Position numbers and translations under genes: made by a program
Notes under the pieces: model-generated
What the model was told of the DNA's origin: nothing
The model's database searches: none
What the model saw: the letters and a program-made list of their open reading frames with translations, nothing else
In this document: piece by piece, positions 61,037-64,000 of the stretch
Layout: every line of letters starts with the position of its first letter
How positions within the stretch are numbered: the first letter of the stretch is position 1
Source of the DNA: Hahella sp. KA22
Lineage (GTDB): Bacteria; Pseudomonadota; Gammaproteobacteria; Pseudomonadales; Oleiphilaceae
NCBI RefSeq assembly: GCF_004135205.1
Contig: NZ_CP035490.1
Coordinates: forward strand, 4,321,644 to 4,385,643
Direction of reading: 5' to 3'
DNA: 64,000 bases

Positions 61037-61207
61037 ATGTCCGAGAAGCGAGTGATTAAAGAAAACGGCAAAGACATCATGGAAGGCTTGACCGCCGCAG
61101 AGATGGAAGAAATCAAACAGGCAGCTCTGCGGGTCCGGATGGACCGAGTTGCAAATGGGAGACCTAAGACCAAAGGGAAAAGGGTGTTTAAGCGATATGT
61201 CGGTTGA
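61037..61207 (+). CDS. Putative antitoxin partner of the YafO-type toxin
   Basis: 56 residues, MSEKRVIKENGKDIMEGLTA, with a charged, Arg/Lys-rich C-terminus (RPKTKGKRVFKRYVG). AAGGAG lies 8 nt before ATG 61037. The gene overlaps the toxin gene. It does not look like the YafN/Phd antitoxin; assignment rests on the pairing. Confidence 0.6.
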   Translation: MSEKRVIKENGKDIMEGLTAAEMEEIKQAALRVRMDRVANGRPKTKGKRVFKRYVG

Positions 61208-61601
61208 GGTATTTTTGGGCGAGGATGTTGAGCCAATACAGCACCTCCCAGCAGTCAAGCACCTGATTGAAGGTTTTAAACATTGGAAGAATACGGGCGA
61301 TCCCGGCAAGCTCTTTGGCCGGGACGTTATTACAAGAGACCCAAGGATCTGCAAGGAAGAAAAGGTCTACCACGCACACATACTTGAGGAAAAGGAATTC
61401 AAAATTAAGAGGATGCACCTCCGTACGGAGTATGATCGCACCAGCGACGCATGCATTTTTTATTGCCAAGGCCTTTGCCGCCCAGATTACTATTTAATCT
61501 TAGCTATCGTTTGGAATGATGCCCATTGGTTTCTTGATAACAGACATGACCAATTGCGCGCATATGGGAAAGAAGCGGAAGACTTCAGGAATGCAAACTA
61601 A
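61197..61601 (+). CDS. YafO-family mRNA interferase toxin
   Basis: 134 residues. Same order of motifs as E. coli YafO: GKLFGRDV, VYHAHI, TSDACIFYCQG, YYLILAIV, and the ending GKEAEDFRNAN. YafO cleaves ribosome-bound mRNA a little downstream of the start codon. ATG 61197 overlaps the antitoxin gene by 11 bases; the ORF is longer upstream but the start MSVEVFLGED is preferred. Confidence 0.82.
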   Translation: MSVEVFLGEDVEPIQHLPAVKHLIEGFKHWKNTGDPGKLFGRDVITRDPRICKEEKVYHAHILEEKEFKIKRMHLRTEYDRTSDACIFYCQGLCRPDYYLILAIVWNDAHWFLDNRHDQLRAYGKEAEDFRNAN

Positions 61602-61831
61602 TGCCTAAGCATACACACCCACCAGAATGGATAAAGTCTTCAAAGCCTGAAAAGGCTGGACAATACCTTGTCGCCATTGAGTATCCTATGGGCATGGGGA
61701 TCATAGCGTGCTACTACTACTCCCTTGTTGAGGGTTGGTCGCACCAGGACCCCAATGAAACTATCGTCGCTCATATGAGGCTTGATGATGCAATAGACGC
61801 TTTGCCCTCGCCTTGGGATGATGAGTCATAG
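61601..61831 (+). CDS. Small protein co-transcribed with the toxin
   Basis: 76 residues (MPKHTHPPEWIKSSKPEKAGQYLV) with an aromatic-rich centre ACYYYSLVEGW. ATG overlaps the toxin stop (TAATG). Weakly like the DUF551-type family of prophage proteins. A third member of the toxin operon with unknown role. Confidence 0.65.
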   Translation: MPKHTHPPEWIKSSKPEKAGQYLVAIEYPMGMGIIACYYYSLVEGWSHQDPNETIVAHMRLDDAIDALPSPWDDES

Positions 61832-61860
61832 AAAAATAGACACAATCACCGCCAATGAAT

Positions 61861-61883
61861 AACGGGCGTTATCGCCCGTTTTC
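61861..61883 (+). terminator. Terminator between convergent genes
   Basis: AACGGGCG-TTAT-CGCCCGTT perfect 8-bp stem followed by TTCC. It lies just after the toxin-operon stop at 61831 and faces the minus-strand gene at 61884. Confidence 0.82.
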
Positions 61884-62306
61884 CTATTCTCCGCCCGCCG
61901 TACCCAGCCGAAAATCATCCACCAACCCAGCCAGCCGCTTAACGAAATTTACGTCCATCGTCATCAGCATGCGGACCAGGTATTGAAAGTCTCCGTCGCT
62001 ATTCCAGCGCGCAAACAGATCATCCTGCAGCAACTGTTGCCCCTTGTGCCTGCTCGGACCTTGGACCCCTGCTAAAAACCAGATCGGCCACTGCTGGTAA
62101 AACACACACAACCGGGTCAGCTCCCCTAAGTCCGGCAGTTCAGACCGCTCGGTCAGCACCCACTTTGCATATTTAGACCGCTGCACACCGATAGCGTCAG
62201 CGACCTGCTGTTGCGTGTATCCATAGTAATCCTGCGCCTGGCGCAGTCTCAGTTTAAACCCTTCCCTGTCGAACTGAACGTCATCATGAAACAGTTCAGG
62301 GATCAT
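61884..62306 (-). CDS. XRE-type HTH regulator
   Basis: 140 residues: helix-turn-helix near residues 14-50 (RQAQDYYGYTQQQVADAIGVQRSKY), then a helical C-terminal part. Convergent to the toxin operon and divergent from the small genes to the right. Possible early repressor. Confidence 0.75.
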   Translation of the reverse strand: MIPELFHDDVQFDREGFKLRLRQAQDYYGYTQQQVADAIGVQRSKYAKWVLTERSELPDLGELTRLCVFYQQWPIWFLAGVQGPSRHKGQQLLQDDLFARWNSDGDFQYLVRMLMTMDVNFVKRLAGLVDDFRLGTAGGE

Positions 62307-62444
62307 TTTTTAACCCAATGTTATAGATCAGTACATTCCTATGGTACGACCACCGAGATTGTTAGGCCACGGAACATCCTCGGGTTTTGCAAAAATTTGA
62401 AATACCGTATAACAACGTTACGGAATTAATAGGAGTATTTACTT

Positions 62445-62606
62445 ATGCCAAAGGACCGAAAGGAACTGATTAACGAAATCACAACCATCCTTCACAAACT
62501 GACCGATATTGGCCTGTCTGAAATCCACACTCTTTGCGAACGCCAGCTTGAAATCGAGCAGCTGGTAAACGCATTTCATCGCGACCAGGACGACGCTCAG
62601 GACTAA
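62445..62606 (+). CDS. Small early-region protein
   Basis: 53 residues (MPKDRKELINEITTILHKLT...), amphipathic helical with acidic ending. AGGAG is 9 nt before the ATG. No family known. The ORF is shorter than 60 codons. Confidence 0.65.
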   Translation: MPKDRKELINEITTILHKLTDIGLSEIHTLCERQLEIEQLVNAFHRDQDDAQD

Positions 62607-62645
62607 TACCAGCTAGAAAAAAATAACAATCCCGTGGGGGCTCAG

Positions 62646-62804
62646 ATGGAGTTGATTGAAATCGACTTTGTTCAGCAAGTCGTTGCCGTAAAAAGCGGCG
62701 ACGACGTTTTGTTCATACCTATTACCGATCCCATAGCCGCCAATCTTCTTCCCGATCACGCCGTCATTTCATCTTTCATTATAGAAAATGACAATCAAAA
62801 ATGA
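62646..62804 (+). CDS. Small early-region protein
   Basis: 52 residues (MELIEIDFVQQVVAVKSGDD...), GGGGG 5-6 nt before the ATG. Acidic and probably soluble. Unknown. Confidence 0.62.
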   Translation: MELIEIDFVQQVVAVKSGDDVLFIPITDPIAANLLPDHAVISSFIIENDNQK

Positions 62805-62853
62805 CTTATAAATAGCCAAATTTAAATACCTTCCAATACTCTTACAGTCGTAA

Positions 62854-62882
62854 CATTCCAATACAGTCACAGTATTGGAATG
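62854..62882. promoter_or_regulatory. Inverted repeat covering the RBS of the LuxR-HTH gene
   Basis: CATTCCAATAC-agtcaca-GTATTGGAATG, perfect 11-bp arms. The right arm includes the only plausible Shine-Dalgarno (GGAA at 62877-62880), four bases before ATG 62887. A third partial copy TTCCAATAC occurs at 62831-62839. It may act as an operator or an RNA hairpin that hides the ribosome-binding site. Confidence 0.6.
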
Positions 62883-62886
62883 TCGC

Positions 62887-63336
62887 ATGGATATTAACGA
62901 CGCAATCAAAGACAGCAAAGTCGTTTTCGATGGCCGCGGTAAATACACACACAAGCAAGCCATCGTCATTCTGCTTTTGATCGCCCGGTATTCGACCGAG
63001 CGCATTGCCGCCGCCCTTGGCGTTAGTGTCCCCGCCGTTAAGCAACATCTGCAGGCCAGTATGCACAATGTCCGTGCAACAGACCGCACCGACATGGTTG
63101 CCCAGCTATTCATTAACGGCTATCTGCGCCCTCGCGCAGAGACTTCCGAGCCCTCTATTCGTGGCGTAAAGCGCTGGATAACCCTTTCTATTGTCATTTT
63201 CTTGCTGTTCAGCCCAGCCGCAATGCGGACGCAACAACGCGCCGCACCCAGGCCCACACGCACTGCGCAGGTCCGAATACAGCGCTCCGGCGGCAGGCCT
63301 AAAGACTACCTGTACACCAACGAATTAGTGGGGTGA
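62887..63336 (+). CDS. LuxR-type HTH protein with C-terminal transmembrane helix
   Basis: 149 residues. N-terminal half with a LuxR-like helix-turn-helix (STERIAAALGVSVPAVKQHL) and no receiver domain. A transmembrane helix (about 100-118, WITLSIVIFLLFS) is followed by an Arg/Pro-rich tail. A DNA-binding domain fused to a membrane anchor is unusual. Preceded by the inverted repeat at 62854-62882. ATG 62887 chosen over the frame start at 62875. Confidence 0.7.
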   Translation: MDINDAIKDSKVVFDGRGKYTHKQAIVILLLIARYSTERIAAALGVSVPAVKQHLQASMHNVRATDRTDMVAQLFINGYLRPRAETSEPSIRGVKRWITLSIVIFLLFSPAAMRTQQRAAPRPTRTAQVRIQRSGGRPKDYLYTNELVG

Positions 63337-63339
63337 GAG

Positions 63340-63681
63340 ATGGTTAATAAGAGCTTGATCAACGGCAACACATACACCATGCAGGAAGCCGCCGGCATCC
63401 TTGACGTCAACGCGCACAAGCTGTTCGCGCACTTGCGTGACCAGAATATTTTGAACGACGGCAACAAGCCCCACGCAACCTACATCCACCAGGGGTACTT
63501 CAAAACCAAGCGTACGTATTGGACCCATTCTCACCTGGGAGAACAGGAGTATGTGCGCCCACTGGTAACCGAAAAAGGCTTGAGGTGGCTCGATGGAATC
63601 GTCAAGCAAGCGCCCGCGGGAGTGGGCCTTCGAAATTGCAGCACTCCGGACTACCGCGGAGCGTTCAGCGCTACTGGCTGA
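63340..63681 (+). CDS. KilAC-domain antirepressor-like protein
   Basis: 113 residues of the KilAC/ANT fold: YTMQEAAGILDVNAHKLFAHL, then TYIHQGYFKTKRTYW and VRPLVTEKGLRWL. Phage antirepressors bind repressors or DNA to trigger lytic growth. Short as a stand-alone. Confidence 0.85.
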   Translation: MVNKSLINGNTYTMQEAAGILDVNAHKLFAHLRDQNILNDGNKPHATYIHQGYFKTKRTYWTHSHLGEQEYVRPLVTEKGLRWLDGIVKQAPAGVGLRNCSTPDYRGAFSATG

Positions 63682-63787
63682 AGCCCCGCCAGAGTGGCGG
63701 GAATTGATCAAAAAGCATGTGGAGTTGGCGTTTATTAAGCGTCGGCTCTGCAAAGAACGGAGAAAAGGAACATGGGAATCTGGGTAG
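63593..63787 (+). CDS. Small early-region protein (DUF7696-like)
   Basis: 64 residues, overlapping the antirepressor end in another frame. AERSALLAEAPPEWRELIKKHVELAFIKRR resembles a family of small phage proteins. GAGG is 8 nt before the ATG. Role unknown. Confidence 0.65.
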   Translation: MESSSKRPREWAFEIAALRTTAERSALLAEAPPEWRELIKKHVELAFIKRRLCKERRKGTWESG

Positions 63788-64000
63788 AAGTTGGCAACAC
63801 ATATACAGGCGAATGCCCTGGATGCAAAGAGACCGTCCAGATCGTTAACCGCAATCCCAATGACGACATCTGTTTTTGCCCGTACTGCGCAACCAGCTTG
63901 ATGGACTGTTTTGTCTTATCCGGTATTGAAGAAGGAATCGACCGATTAAGAGAGGCTGTCGGACGGTGGCGCATCCGCAATCTCGGAGATCGCCAGTCCC
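63772..64000 (+). CDS. Zinc-ribbon-containing protein, 3' end outside window
   Basis: At least 76 residues: MGIWVEVGNTYTGECPGCKET, with a zinc-ribbon CPGC ... CPYC. AAGGA precedes ATG 63772. The frame is still open at base 64000. Confidence 0.65.
   Translation, partial: MGIWVEVGNTYTGECPGCKETVQIVNRNPNDDICFCPYCATSLMDCFVLSGIEEGIDRLREAVGRWRIRNLGDRQS

Noticed and set aside
61188-61469. Minus-strand ORF opposite the YafO gene as antisense antitoxin
   Set aside because: YafO systems use protein antitoxins; no promoter or RBS seen on that strand.

Overview
This looks like a chromosomal segment of a marine gammaproteobacterium, probably Hahella or a close relative. The evidence is the gene content: a proton-translocating transhydrogenase, several secreted proteases with Vibrio/Hahella-type accessory domains, a PEP-CTERM protein and a Cus-type copper system. 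The species call is inference and was not tested by any search.

Region 1 (1-31.4 kb) is host chromosome. It starts inside pntB and continues with a MerR/GyrI-type regulator, a CAP-domain lipoprotein, a very large M60 (SslE/AcfD-like) zinc metalloprotease lipoprotein, a PEP-CTERM protein, a PCu(A)C copper chaperone and a Crp/Fnr regulator. Next is a trypsin-like protease joined by a 9-bp DPT-coding tandem repeat to a CAP domain; a one-base deletion in the repeat now splits the two parts. A beta-propeller protein, an AT-rich island with an orphan NarL-type regulator, a PP2C phosphatase and a candidate permuted-NlpC/P60 effector with a lipoprotein partner follow. The region ends with a Nudix hydrolase, cytochrome c, a complete CusCBA-type copper efflux operon (with a CusF domain fused to CusB and a cupredoxin downstream) and a secreted M28 aminopeptidase.

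Region 2 (31.4-64 kb) is most of a lambda-type siphophage prophage, read mostly on the minus strand; its right end with the integrase lies outside the window. From right to left: an early region (KilAC antirepressor, LuxR-HTH membrane protein, small ORFs, a YafO-type toxin module, an orphan receiver), a CI-like/Cro-like switch near 59.6 kb, an initiator-like tRNA, a MazG-like gene, a primase-helicase, an iteron-like array, an antiterminator Q, RadC, a late promoter followed at once by a terminator, the lysis cassette (amidase, holin, Rz/Rz1), three probable virion genes, a candidate cos, then terminase (Nu1/A), gpW, portal, S49 protease/scaffold, decoration protein, capsid, head-tail and tail genes, tape measure and tail tip.

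How it works together: Q is expected to read through the terminator below the late promoter and a second one inside the head operon. The tail chaperone gene has a classic -1 slippery run leading into an otherwise unannotated 57-codon extension. The most unusual non-coding structure is the array of eleven 10-bp sites at 54.56-54.92 kb, phased at exactly 21 bp and arranged in mirror orientation next to the primase gene: a strong candidate for the phage replication origin.
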